From: an uncultured Verrucomicrobiales bacterium | Lineage (GTDB): Bacteria; Verrucomicrobiota; Verrucomicrobiia; Limisphaerales; UBA1100 | Reading direction: 5' to 3' | Assembly: GCA_913048135.1 (NCBI GenBank) | Contig: CAJWVY010000007.1 | Location: 1 to 41,296 of the forward strand | DNA: 41,296 nt | Part shown: in pieces, positions 21,876 through 30,410 of the stretch | Position numbering within the stretch: the first letter of the stretch is position 1 | Layout of the letters: each line of letters opens with the position of its first letter | Translations under genes and position numbers: made by a program | The notes under the pieces: generated by a model | Seen by the model: the letters and a program-made list of their open reading frames with translations, nothing else | What the model was told of the DNA's origin: nothing | Databases searched by the model: none

Positions 21876-21917
21876 GCCCGACAAAGGCGGGGACGCTATC
21901 AATCGCGCGGTAGCGTG

Positions 21918-22400
21918 TCAATGAAGCGGCAGTTCAATGCCCTCGATCCGCAGCAGGCGAACCTTCCATTTCATACCGCCGGAAAATCCCGTTAGGCTCC
22001 CATTAGCACCCACGACCCGATGGCAGGGCACAATCACCGGAATCGGATTGGCCCCACAAGCCCCGCCAACGGCGCGCGCGGCCTTAGGTTGATTGAGCTG
22101 ATAGGCGAGTTCGCCATAGGTCTGCACCGTGCCGCCGGGAATGGCCAGCAGCAGATCCCAAACCGCCTGCCGAAATGCCGTGCCGACGGAGAGATCCAGC
22201 GGCGGCAATGTGCGTGGGGTTTTGCCCTGCAACATCGTGTGCAATGCCGAGGTGGTTTGGTGCAGCCACTTGGCGGGCGGATCGATGGCGTTCGCCAGCG
22301 GGTCTGCCTTGGCCTGGGGAAATTGAAGCCGTGCCAGACCGGTCTCGGTAAACTGCGCACGAAACGTTCCCAGCTCGGATTCAATAAGGGCGGAGTTCAC
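21918..22400 (-). CDS. ogt: Methylated-DNA--protein-cysteine methyltransferase
   Basis: A 160-residue suicide DNA-repair protein that transfers the methyl group from O6-methylguanine to its own cysteine. IPVIVPCHRVV has the acceptor Cys126. The helix-turn-helix segment TAFRQAVWDLLLAIPGGTVQTYGELA and the RAVGGACGANP asparagine hinge precede it, and GSLTGFSGGMKWKVRLL follows. Length is that of the Ogt/AGT single-function type, with no Ada N-terminal domain. It lies between two coiled-coil membrane genes and ileS on the same strand. Confidence 0.93.
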   Translation of the reverse strand: MNSALIESELGTFRAQFTETGLARLQFPQAKADPLANAIDPPAKWLHQTTSALHTMLQGKTPRTLPPLDLSVGTAFRQAVWDLLLAIPGGTVQTYGELAYQLNQPKAARAVGGACGANPIPVIVPCHRVVGANGSLTGFSGGMKWKVRLLRIEGIELPLH

Positions 22401-22445
22401 GCGAAGAAGCTATCGCGCCGCCATCGGGTCGCAAGCCAAACCCGT

Positions 22446-22928
22446 TTACAACTGCGGAATGAGCAGGCTGAGAATGCTCCAGAGCACGGCGATGAGCACG
22501 AGCGTGAGGAGAATAAGGCGGTTGCGGGCTACGCGCGTTTCTTTACGCAGGGCGGTGTACCCGTGGTTGCGCCCGGCCGCGAGATAGGTCACCAGTTTTT
22601 CATTGGGCGTCGGCTCCGGCGCCGTGTCCGGTTTTTTCAAACGCTGCCACCAACCATGCAGATCAAACTTCCGCACACCCTGGTCATTATATAGCCGAGG
22701 GGAATCGGGCTCGGGCGGAAATAATTCGGCGGGGGTAGAATCGTTCGAGAGGATGGGATCCTTCGGCAGCGGCGAAGTTTCCTCCAGCGTGGTGCGGATC
22801 TCCGTGGCGTTGCGGGAGGTGGAGACATGTTCGAGATCTGAAATCTGCTGTTCCAGCTGCTCAATCTGGGAATTCAATTCCCTCGCGCGCGACTTCATCG
22901 CATCGGATTTGCCCCCGAACCACCCCAT
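22446..22928 (-). CDS. Coiled-coil, tail-anchored membrane protein of unknown function
   Basis: A 160-residue protein I do not recognise. It begins MGWFGGKSDAMKSR, then has a short coiled coil (about residues 13-37, LNSQIEQLEQQISDLEH). A Pro/Ser/Thr-rich linker and a YNDQGVRKFDLHGWWQRLKK segment follow. One C-terminal hydrophobic helix (about 138-158) ends the protein, so it is probably tail-anchored with the bulk in the cytoplasm. Its start lies 7 bases after the stop of another coiled-coil/C-terminal-helix protein, which suggests the two are made together and may interact. Confidence 0.7.
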   Translation of the reverse strand: MGWFGGKSDAMKSRARELNSQIEQLEQQISDLEHVSTSRNATEIRTTLEETSPLPKDPILSNDSTPAELFPPEPDSPRLYNDQGVRKFDLHGWWQRLKKPDTAPEPTPNEKLVTYLAAGRNHGYTALRKETRVARNRLILLTLVLIAVLWSILSLLIPQL

Positions 22929-22934
22929 GAACCG

Positions 22935-23576
22935 CTAACCTTTCATCAACAGGACTGCGAGGATCCCGGCGCCAATCAATAACACGGGCCAAGTAAGCGC
23001 CAATCCCCAAAGACACATTTGGCCGAAAGACCGCGGCATGGACATGCCGCCCGAACCGGTGGCGGCCGGTGCTGAGAACACGCCGGATTCCTCATCGCTT
23101 TCGCCGTTGAGCAGGGTCCATTTCAGGCGGGCTGAATTCAACTCCATGCGGGCGTTTTCGATGGTGGTGAGATTGCGGGTGAGCAGCACTTTCCATTGTT
23201 CGTCGTGCGTGTCCACTTCCTCCAAGGTTTCCACCTTGCTCATGGCATCACGCAAATCTTCAATGGTGCGGGCCATTTGCTCGGCATCGCGCTGGGTATC
23301 CATGTGCGCTTCCTCCATGAGGCCGAGGCTGCGCGTCAGCTCATGCATCATCTCCTCTCGGCCGGTTTGAAATTCCGAGAAGCGTCGGCGCGAATCCTCC
23401 ACGGTGGCCTTCTCGCGTTCGAGCTTCTCGCGGGCACGATTCAGCTCGGCCAACTTCGTTTGTAATGAAGTGGCTTGGTGATCCAATTCCTCCCGGTCAT
23501 CCGACATCACAGTTGTGCGCTTGGTGGTGACGGGAAAATCCTCCTCCAGTAAATCCGGCTCATCGAACGCAGCCAT
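22935..23576 (-). CDS. Long coiled-coil, C-terminally anchored membrane protein
   Basis: A 213-residue protein of unknown family. Residues about 27-150 are almost entirely heptad-like and charged (LQTKLAELNRAREKLEREK and on), predicting an extended coiled coil. A Ser/Gly-rich stretch then leads to one C-terminal transmembrane helix (about 190-211, WGLALTWPVLLIGAGILAVLL). ATG 23576 is used; an internal Met at residue 24 (23507) is an alternative start. It is the first gene of a run with the 160-residue anchored protein, ogt and ileS, beginning just downstream of the ABC exporter terminator. A scaffold or tether role is plausible but only inferred. Confidence 0.7.
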   Translation of the reverse strand: MAAFDEPDLLEEDFPVTTKRTTVMSDDREELDHQATSLQTKLAELNRAREKLEREKATVEDSRRRFSEFQTGREEMMHELTRSLGLMEEAHMDTQRDAEQMARTIEDLRDAMSKVETLEEVDTHDEQWKVLLTRNLTTIENARMELNSARLKWTLLNGESDEESGVFSAPAATGSGGMSMPRSFGQMCLWGLALTWPVLLIGAGILAVLLMKG

Positions 23577-23634
23577 GGCAAAAACGCTAAAACGCCGAAC
23601 AACAAAAGTAAAGCACAGGTTGGGGTGTGCCGCT

Positions 23635-23656
23635 AAAAAGCCCCCAACGGGTGGGG
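23635..23656 (-). terminator. Terminator after the ABC permease (minus strand)
   Basis: On the minus strand CCCCA pairs with TGGGG around a 5-base loop (plus 23642-23656) and is followed by GCTTTTT (23635-23641). It begins directly after the permease stop codon and closes the ABC operon. Confidence 0.65.
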
Positions 23657-26557
23657 TTAATGCTCATAATTCCGAGCGCGCTGGAGGCCATAAGCCAACG
23701 GGCCGAAGCCGACTCCCAGCGAGAAGACGAGGAACATGCCGATGTAAATGGCCTGCTGGGTTTCATCCGCGCGGCCGAAAATTTGCCAGGGCGATCCAAA
23801 GGGCGACCCGATTCCGAGCATCATCACGGCCATGCCGATGTACACAAAGCTCACCACCAAACAAAACGTGCCGCCGAAGCCGGAGACAATTTTACTCGGG
23901 TTATCCTCCTTGAGATCCGGGTACATCACGCCCATGCCCATGGCGAGACCGTTCAGGGCCAGAGCCATCACGGAGATGCCGCCGCAGAAAAACACTTTTT
24001 GGGCTGTCGGCAAATGCAGCATGTTGCTCGAAAGCCAAATGAGCGGAATGGAAATCGCCAGCGAAATGACGGTGGCTAGCATGAACTTCACGCCGACCAC
24101 GCGGTTTAAGCCAAGCGGGGAGAGGCCGACGATCCAGAGGCGTTTGCCTTCCAGCGAAAACTGCGGGTAGACGAAACGCGTGGTCAACGTGGCGAGGTTC
24201 AGCGCGCACGCAGCGAGGTTCATGAAACTGACGAGCTTGGAAAAATAATCGCCACCAAACCGGCCGCTGGAAAACAGCGAGGTGAATTGCTCCGTGAAAA
24301 ATCGGAGGTTCAAAATGTAAATGCCGAGAATACCAAAGAGGATGAGCGATTGGCCCCACTGCGCGGTGTCGCGCCAGAAGATGCGTATATCCTTGAGCAC
24401 AACGGCGCGCACATCCGGTGAGAGGAAGGGCACGCGTTGCAGGGTGCTGTCCAGATAGCCGGGGGCAAAATCGAAGTCCTTGCGTTTTTCCAGTTGCGCG
24501 CGATACCAGGCTTGAAAGCGGGCGGTCAACGAGGTTTGCCAGATTACACTGATGATTTGTGCCAGAGCCGTTAACAGAATGATCCACGCGCCGGTTCCAA
24601 TTAGCGAGAGATGTTGCAAGGGGGCTTCGCCGCCGAACGCAGTGAGCCATTGGTTGGATTGGAAGAGGAACAAGCCCAGCAATCCCAGAATGCTGCTAGC
24701 CGTCAGCAAATGGGCGCTGCGGGAATTCAGCACCCACGAGACTACGGCGAGCAACGGAATGAGCCCCAGCCAAATGGGGCCCAGGGCGGAGACGGATTTA
24801 TCGGCCGGCGCGGCGGCTTCGTTCACGGGCGCCAGCTTGGTGAGCTGCCAATGGTTGAGGTCGGTTTCCGGCAGGTCGGCGTCGGGTTGCTGCCAAAGTT
24901 CCTGGGCGGTGGAGCCGCGGATGTGCTCAGTAAAATTGGTGCTGGTGAAAGTGAGGCGAAGATGGCTGGCGTCTTCGCGGGTCAATGCGCCTTCAAAGTA
25001 ATTACCGTGATCGGTGACATTAAATGTTTCTCCGGTTAGCTCATCGTTTTCATCTACCTTTTCCACTTCGCGGCGGAAATAAAGTCGATAGGTAGCATCG
25101 GCCTTAGGTTGGGTGTCGCCGGCTGGAATCAAAAGATGATTGGTGTGGACGGTGGGGCGCGGGGTGTTGTGCAGATCCTGCACCTGCAGGGCTGGCGCAT
25201 CGGGCATCAAAACCGCCTCCGGTTCGGCGGCAAACTCCGCGGCCGGGCCTCGTAGATGGTTGCGGCCCCGGACAAGGTCCAAGCCGGATAGGGTGGAACG
25301 TAAATTGGCATTGATGAGATACTCCAAGTCCGGCCCTAACTGCTGCATCTCTCCTGAGGCACTACGTTCGTAGAGGAGGCGCAGGCTGGGTTTCAAGGCG
25401 TATAAGCCATCCTGCACCAGTCGTGGTTCCAATTGCGCCACCTTGTTCGTAGTCCAACGACCGAGATCAATGGAGGCGATGTCCGGAGATTTTTTCTGGG
25501 CCGCATAGGTTTCGGCCAAAGGCGCGAATTCGCCGTGCCAGAAATCCTTGATGCTACTGAGATTGACCAGAGGCAAGAACCACGCGAGCAGGATGATTTG
25601 CGCGCACAGCCGAGGGGCGAAGGACACGGCCTGGCTCCAATCCCCGGCTAGACTGCCTCGGCTGAGCGTGGCGGATAGGGATTGGTAAAAGGTTTTGCCA
25701 GTGCTGGTGAAGCCGAGGAAGCCGAAGAACAGGACATTGGCTGTGAGCACGCCGATGAAAAACTGTGCCAGAGTGCGTGCGCCATCCACCCAGTTGGTGA
25801 GCGTACTGGAGAGCCAGTAGCTGGGCAGGAAAGGGAACTGCGCGAATTGGGTCTTGGCCAGTAACCGGTCGGTGAGATCCAGCACGCGCGTTTCTAGGGT
25901 TTGTTCAGTTGCCGCCTCAGGTTGGAGGTACACCTTCACCATGTACACGATTGCCAGCAGCAAGAGCACGGCGGTGGTTTGAAATAAACTGCGGTCGAGA
26001 TAACGAGCCATGAACACCGCAATCCAGCAGCCGAAGACCGCGGGCAGGATGATAAATAACGCCACCAAAAACGGCGTGACCAAATAAAATCCCAGCGCCG
26101 CCTTTTGGTGAATGCCATAGGCGACCACCAAGGGCGCAATCAGCAGCAGGAAGGCCCATGAAGCCACCACGGTGGTTTCTACCAACTTCCATTGGAAGAT
26201 GTGGTTGGCCGAGAAAGGGAGGGTTTGCAGAAAACGCGTTTCCTGATTTCGAAACATGTTGGTGTAGCCAACCACCACATTGGAAAAAAGCAGCAGCATG
26301 AAGAGCATGGCAAAGAGCAGGAACACCAGGTGCTCAATCAACAGGTCGCCCAGCCCGGGGAATTTAGAGACATAACGCAGGCCCGCCCAAAACAAGCCGG
26401 AAGCGATGAGGGGATAGAAGATCAGGAACACCGCTACCATGAACGACAGCGTGCCCGAGCGCGAACCGGCCTGCGTGACGCGGCGCCACGCCTGTAGCAG
26501 GTTTACCTTCAGCAACAGCAGGAACGGCGACGGAAATCGCTGGGAGGAATCGCTCAT
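23657..26557 (-). CDS. Large ABC exporter permease with extended soluble domain
   Basis: A 966-residue membrane protein. The N-terminal third (to about residue 335) has roughly six to eight hydrophobic helices. Residues about 335-592 are hydrophilic. The C-terminal part has another group of helices. The NMFRNQETRFLQTLPFSANHIFQWKLVE and PDVRAVVLKDIRIFWRD segments resemble ABC-2-like exporter permeases, including the putative ABC exporter family of PVC bacteria. It looks like two half-permeases joined by a soluble insert. Its ATG overlaps the stop of the ATPase gene (TGATG), so the two are coupled and presumably form one transporter. The cargo is unknown. Confidence 0.75.
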   Translation of the reverse strand: MSDSSQRFPSPFLLLLKVNLLQAWRRVTQAGSRSGTLSFMVAVFLIFYPLIASGLFWAGLRYVSKFPGLGDLLIEHLVFLLFAMLFMLLLFSNVVVGYTNMFRNQETRFLQTLPFSANHIFQWKLVETTVVASWAFLLLIAPLVVAYGIHQKAALGFYLVTPFLVALFIILPAVFGCWIAVFMARYLDRSLFQTTAVLLLLAIVYMVKVYLQPEAATEQTLETRVLDLTDRLLAKTQFAQFPFLPSYWLSSTLTNWVDGARTLAQFFIGVLTANVLFFGFLGFTSTGKTFYQSLSATLSRGSLAGDWSQAVSFAPRLCAQIILLAWFLPLVNLSSIKDFWHGEFAPLAETYAAQKKSPDIASIDLGRWTTNKVAQLEPRLVQDGLYALKPSLRLLYERSASGEMQQLGPDLEYLINANLRSTLSGLDLVRGRNHLRGPAAEFAAEPEAVLMPDAPALQVQDLHNTPRPTVHTNHLLIPAGDTQPKADATYRLYFRREVEKVDENDELTGETFNVTDHGNYFEGALTREDASHLRLTFTSTNFTEHIRGSTAQELWQQPDADLPETDLNHWQLTKLAPVNEAAAPADKSVSALGPIWLGLIPLLAVVSWVLNSRSAHLLTASSILGLLGLFLFQSNQWLTAFGGEAPLQHLSLIGTGAWIILLTALAQIISVIWQTSLTARFQAWYRAQLEKRKDFDFAPGYLDSTLQRVPFLSPDVRAVVLKDIRIFWRDTAQWGQSLILFGILGIYILNLRFFTEQFTSLFSSGRFGGDYFSKLVSFMNLAACALNLATLTTRFVYPQFSLEGKRLWIVGLSPLGLNRVVGVKFMLATVISLAISIPLIWLSSNMLHLPTAQKVFFCGGISVMALALNGLAMGMGVMYPDLKEDNPSKIVSGFGGTFCLVVSFVYIGMAVMMLGIGSPFGSPWQIFGRADETQQAIYIGMFLVFSLGVGFGPLAYGLQRARNYEH

Positions 26558-27318
26558 CAGCCTTGATGCAGTTGGCGTTGTACGGCCACGTCGGATTCTT
26601 CTCGCGTCAGGGCTAGGAAGGTTGCCTCCAGCTCGGCATTGCCCTCGCCGCCTAGATTATGCAGTTCCTCCTCGGTGCCCACGGCTACCAGCTTGCCCAT
26701 GTGCACAATGCCAATGCGATCAGCCACTTCCTCGGCCACGCTCAGCTGGTGCGTGGAGAGAAACACGGTCATCCCTTGCGCCGCACGTTCCTTGAGCACT
26801 TCCTTGAGAATATATTGGTGATGCGGATCTAGACCCACCATCGGTTCATCCAGCACAAAGACCTCGGGGTTGTGCATCAGCGCCGAGACAATCGCGATGC
26901 GTTGGCGTGTGCCGTGGGAAAGGCTTTCGATGCTCTTGCGCAGGTACGGTTCCAGTGAGAAGCGGGGGATGAGATCGCGCGTGCGTGTCTCGATGTCCTG
27001 CTCGTTCATGTGAAAGAGCTGGCCGGTGAACCGGAGGAATTCCCACGGCGTAAGCTTATCATACAAAAACGGAAAGTCCGGCACATAGGCGAGGCGCTTG
27101 CGCACCTCGATGGGCTCTGTTTGCACATCGTAGCCGCACACCTTGGCTGTACCGGTGGTGGGGGCAATGAGGCCGACCAGCATTTTGATGGTGGTGGTTT
27201 TGCCGGCGGCATTCGGGCCGAGCACAGCGAAAAATTCGCCTTTGCCGACCGTGAGACTCAGGTCATCGACGGCGGTCAGGTCGCCGAATTCCTTCACGAG
27301 ATGGGTCAGTTCGATCAT
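26557..27318 (-). CDS. ABC transporter ATP-binding protein
   Basis: A 253-residue nucleotide-binding domain that powers the downstream permease. Walker A is GPNAAGKTT (34-42) and Walker B is VFVLDEP (about 154-160). The D-loop is GLDP and the H-loop His190 is in FLSTHQ. The signature is SLSHGTRQR rather than LSGGQ. The usual Q-loop Gln is an Asp in YVPDFPFLYDKLTPWE, a pattern I associate with ABC-2 exporter ATPases. The 3' end overlaps the permease start by one base and the 5' end overlaps the upstream anchored-protein gene by four bases. Confidence 0.92.
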   Translation of the reverse strand: MIELTHLVKEFGDLTAVDDLSLTVGKGEFFAVLGPNAAGKTTTIKMLVGLIAPTTGTAKVCGYDVQTEPIEVRKRLAYVPDFPFLYDKLTPWEFLRFTGQLFHMNEQDIETRTRDLIPRFSLEPYLRKSIESLSHGTRQRIAIVSALMHNPEVFVLDEPMVGLDPHHQYILKEVLKERAAQGMTVFLSTHQLSVAEEVADRIGIVHMGKLVAVGTEEELHNLGGEGNAELEATFLALTREESDVAVQRQLHQG

Positions 27319-28229
27319 TGATCACGGCGCAACCGGCCGTAAAAGTTCTGGTTGCGCAGAACAATGGATTTGGGCAGGTCGAGCTTGGAGGTTTTGCTGA
27401 TGGTATCAATCAGCACATCAGGAATCTCCACGCGCAGGATTTCCCCGAGCGTGTTGACGTAAATTTTCACGAGCATATCCTCCACGATCGGCACATCAAT
27501 GCGATACACCTTGATGCGCGAGCGCACGCCGGGCAGCAGGTCAATGTGGGCCTGACGCGGGAGTTCCAGCTTGAAGTTCAGCGGGCGATTTTTGAGTTCC
27601 TCTGAGTTCAGAAAATTCTTCACCATCAACGAAGCTCCGCTGGCCGCGAGCGCCGGCACGCCGGCCAACTTCAATCCGGCGCCCACCAGTTTCTCCGGTT
27701 TACTTAGGTCTTCCAGTGGAACGTCTACTTCCTGCTCGGCCCCCTCCAGACTGGCACGGAGGGTGACGAAATTATTTGTGGAATGGGCATCCACGGTAAA
27801 TTCGAATTGGCGTTCACTGATCTCGCGTTCGAGTTGCACTTGCACCGAGGTCCATTGCTGGTCCGGAAACGGGCTGAGGCTGATGTGAAAATCAAAAATG
27901 ACATCCTCCCGGGAGTCTGTGGAATGCAGGCGGCCACGGCTAATATCTAAGGTGTACTCGCCGACCTTTTCTACCATACCCTCCACGCTGCCGCCTTGGG
28001 TGGTGTCACGCACCACCGTAGGCGTCCAATCCAATGCGCCAAGCAGTTGGTTGCTGCGTTCATCCACTACCTGCAATTTGGCTTCGTCCTGAGCGTTGAG
28101 GATTTTTTCCCAGACTACTTGGATATCCAAGGCCGCACCGAGGCTTTGGCCGGCGTATTCCACCTGCCATAGGCGATAGGTCATAAACGCCCAAAAGGTG
28201 AAGAGGATGACAAGGATAACGCGCTGCAT
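27315..28229 (-). CDS. Membrane-anchored protein of unknown function in the ABC operon
   Basis: A 304-residue protein with a single N-terminal hydrophobic helix (residues 2-19, uncleaved-anchor-like) and a beta-rich exterior domain. A small Gly/Ala stretch (VGAGLKLAGVPALAASGASL, about 186-205) could be amphipathic. I recognise no family. Its stop overlaps the ATPase start (ATGA), so it is translationally coupled to the exporter. It may be a periplasmic accessory or substrate-handling subunit; this is inference from position only. Confidence 0.65.
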   Translation of the reverse strand: MQRVILVILFTFWAFMTYRLWQVEYAGQSLGAALDIQVVWEKILNAQDEAKLQVVDERSNQLLGALDWTPTVVRDTTQGGSVEGMVEKVGEYTLDISRGRLHSTDSREDVIFDFHISLSPFPDQQWTSVQVQLEREISERQFEFTVDAHSTNNFVTLRASLEGAEQEVDVPLEDLSKPEKLVGAGLKLAGVPALAASGASLMVKNFLNSEELKNRPLNFKLELPRQAHIDLLPGVRSRIKVYRIDVPIVEDMLVKIYVNTLGEILRVEIPDVLIDTISKTSKLDLPKSIVLRNQNFYGRLRRDQ

Positions 28230-28253
28230 GGTCGGGTGTGCGCGGGGAGTGTA

Positions 28254-28964
28254 CTATTCCCGAGTAGGAATAATCAACTCCTGACCGATCTGCAGTTTGG
28301 AGGGATTCAAGCCCGGATTGGCGGCATATAGTTCCTGGAGCTGAATCCCATATCGCCGGGCGATGGCCGTGGGGTTCTCTCCAGATTGCACCTTGTGCTT
28401 GCGGCTGGCTACCGGTGGCGGTGGAGTTGAGGTGCCGCCGGGTTGAGGTAATTGAACCGTGCTGTTGGTGGCCGGGCGCGGATTGGGGTTAATGCCGCGG
28501 GATTGGAGCTGATGCCGTAGGGCCTGATTTTCGGCGGCCATTTGGTTGAGTTGCGAGCGAAGTTGTTGGATGGCTGTGTCAGGCGCGTGCTGTGGTGAGC
28601 CGAGAATATCCCTTGCCAAATCGCCCTTGAGTGCTTCGATGTGGTTTTGGACATCCTTGCCGTTGGGAGCGTTGGGCTGGAGGCTGAGATAGCGTTGGAG
28701 ATGATAGATGGCCGCGGCTGGGGCAGATTTGCGAGTGAGGTAGAGTAGCCCAATTTCGTAATGGGCCAGTGAGGAGCGGGGGTTGGCTTCGAGGGCTTTG
28801 TGGAAGGAACGCTCGGCGCCCTCGAAATCGCGCTGTTGCATTTGGCGGCGGCCTTCTAGGAAGTGCGGTTCCTTATCCTCGGCGTTAACAGCCCCTCCGG
28901 TGGGCTCGCAACCGATCCACGCTGTCGCGAGGATTGCGATGAAAATGGCCAGAAATTCACGCAT
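28254..28964 (-). CDS. TPR-LysM lipoprotein
   Basis: A 236-residue envelope protein. A short signal sequence ends at a possible lipobox (IGC, Cys19), suggesting lipid attachment, although the -3 position (Trp) is unusual. Two TPR-like helices follow (EGRRQMQQRDFEGAERSFHK, about 35-55, and a second to about 95). Then come a coiled coil (QLRSQLNQMAAENQALRHQL), a Pro-rich linker and a C-terminal LysM domain (HKVQSGENPTAIARRYG to the end) that should bind peptidoglycan. ATG 28964 is chosen because the signal peptide starts there. It precedes the anchored-protein/ABC genes on the same strand. Confidence 0.82.
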   Translation of the reverse strand: MREFLAIFIAILATAWIGCEPTGGAVNAEDKEPHFLEGRRQMQQRDFEGAERSFHKALEANPRSSLAHYEIGLLYLTRKSAPAAAIYHLQRYLSLQPNAPNGKDVQNHIEALKGDLARDILGSPQHAPDTAIQQLRSQLNQMAAENQALRHQLQSRGINPNPRPATNSTVQLPQPGGTSTPPPPVASRKHKVQSGENPTAIARRYGIQLQELYAANPGLNPSKLQIGQELIIPTRE

Positions 28965-29029
28965 CAACCCCACGCTATCCGACGCGACACGCACTGGCAA
29001 TCGGCAGTTGTAAACAACTGCAAGCCGGC

Positions 29030-29959
29030 CTAGGCGAAAGGGTTGTCAGGTCGGCCCTGTGAAGGTTCATCCGATTCTTCTGCCTCGGGGTCCTCTTCGG
29101 GAGCATCCTCGTGGTCAAAGGGATTTTCAGCGGTGTGCACAGCGGGCGGCAGGAAGAAGGGGGCGAAAAAGAGAAACACCCAGCCAACAATCAAATGAAG
29201 CAGGATCAAGATCAACAAACCCATGAGGGGCAGAAACTGCAGCGCGTAACACAGACAGCCCATGGTTAACAACGCGCCGGCCGGTAGCCAGGCGGCGGTG
29301 GTGAGCCGCCATAGTTTACTCAAGCCGCCTTCGCGATCGGCAAAAAAGGCGACCGTCTTGGCCGGCCACATGCCGAGGAGCCCAAACAACAACGTCAGCA
29401 GGCTGTAGCCCACGCCCACGGCTACGCTGGCGCCCAGCAGGAGAAACGGCCGGCGCGAGCCCCACCAGGGGATGTGGGTTTCGCGGTTGATGCGGAATTC
29501 CTCCACGGCGTACGGGAAATCCAGATAACCGAGCACGGAGCTGAGCACCCAGGTATTGCGTCGAAATTCAAGTTGCAGGTCTGCCAGTTGACCGTGTTGT
29601 TGCTGGCTGGTGGGGTCGATGATGATACGCAGGTAGCCGTTTTCGGCGAGCACGCCGGTTTGATCGGCGGGCCAATTGAGCTGGCCTTCGCTTAGGCCGG
29701 CTTGTTCGGGCAGTTGCGCCACGGCGGCATCGAGCACGGGCGCCCAGTATTGGCCCAACACCAACATCACACTGCCGCCCAGCGCGATGGCGAGGACGGC
29801 TTGCCACAGGAGTAACCGTCCCCAGCCGGTGGCGGCGAAGGAGGCGACACTGGAAAAACTAAAAGGGAAGCCCGAAGGAGCCGGAGCGTTTTCCTCCACC
29901 GGCGCGCATTCCTGAGCTTCAGGCGTTTCGGCGGGTGGTGCGGATTCTTCCGGCTCCAT
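29030..29959 (-). CDS. Polytopic membrane protein of unknown function
   Basis: A 309-residue protein with an acidic Pro/Glu-rich N terminus (1-40), a transmembrane helix at about 48-70, a loop of about 95 residues likely outside the cytoplasm, and three further helices (about 172-275). An acidic C-terminal tail ends in NPFA. ENPFDHED and DNPFA give two NPF motifs close together. I recognise no family. ATG 29959 lies 7 bases after the stop of the upstream DUF6941-like gene, so it is an operon member. Confidence 0.65.
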   Translation of the reverse strand: MEPEESAPPAETPEAQECAPVEENAPAPSGFPFSFSSVASFAATGWGRLLLWQAVLAIALGGSVMLVLGQYWAPVLDAAVAQLPEQAGLSEGQLNWPADQTGVLAENGYLRIIIDPTSQQQHGQLADLQLEFRRNTWVLSSVLGYLDFPYAVEEFRINRETHIPWWGSRRPFLLLGASVAVGVGYSLLTLLFGLLGMWPAKTVAFFADREGGLSKLWRLTTAAWLPAGALLTMGCLCYALQFLPLMGLLILILLHLIVGWVFLFFAPFFLPPAVHTAENPFDHEDAPEEDPEAEESDEPSQGRPDNPFA

Positions 29960-29966
29960 GGGGGGA

Positions 29967-30407
29967 TCAGTTTCCGGCGGCTTCAGCGGGCGGTTGTTGC
30001 TGGTCTTTTTGGGGCGGCATGAGCATGACGGGAAAGGGGTAACGCAGCTTGAGTACGTCATCGACGTTGACCTCTACATGATACACGCCGGCCTCCTTGA
30101 ATTCGACATTGCCGAAAAGGTGGACGTTGGTGCGGATGTTGTCCGGCTTATCCAAACCGTATTTCATCTTATTTTCGCACAGGGTTGTGGAGCTGTCGGG
30201 TGAAATAATTTTGACGTGCTCGGTGAATTCACCTACGCCCGCTGTCCAGCGGTTAAAGCATACAATTCTGGAAGCGGTGACGGGTAGTTGCGGCACGATC
30301 AACTGCGTGAGCACGCCGATGAGCATGGGGTTGCCGTTGGCTTCCTGACGGATTTCCTCACAGAGCACGGAGCACTGGAGATCGGGGAGAATGCGGGTAT
30401 CTGACAT
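29967..30407 (-). CDS. DUF6941-like small protein
   Basis: A 146-residue soluble protein starting MSDTRILPDLQCSVLCEEIR. The pattern CEEIRQEANGNPMLIGVLTQLIVPQLP followed by an immunoglobulin-like beta region (GVYHVEVNVDDV) fits the DUF6941 family as I recall it; function is unknown. A Gln/Pro-rich tail closes it. It lies directly downstream of folD (3 bases between stop and start) and upstream of the polytopic membrane protein. Confidence 0.6.
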   Translation of the reverse strand: MSDTRILPDLQCSVLCEEIRQEANGNPMLIGVLTQLIVPQLPVTASRIVCFNRWTAGVGEFTEHVKIISPDSSTTLCENKMKYGLDKPDNIRTNVHLFGNVEFKEAGVYHVEVNVDDVLKLRYPFPVMLMPPQKDQQQPPAEAAGN

Positions 30408-30410
30408 GGG

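Noticed and set aside
20001-21995. A 664-codon open frame on the plus strand opposite ileS
   Set aside because: It is the antisense of a fully recognisable isoleucyl-tRNA synthetase; its sequence is rich in Arg/His/Gly with no family match and its length follows from the GC-rich codons of ileS.
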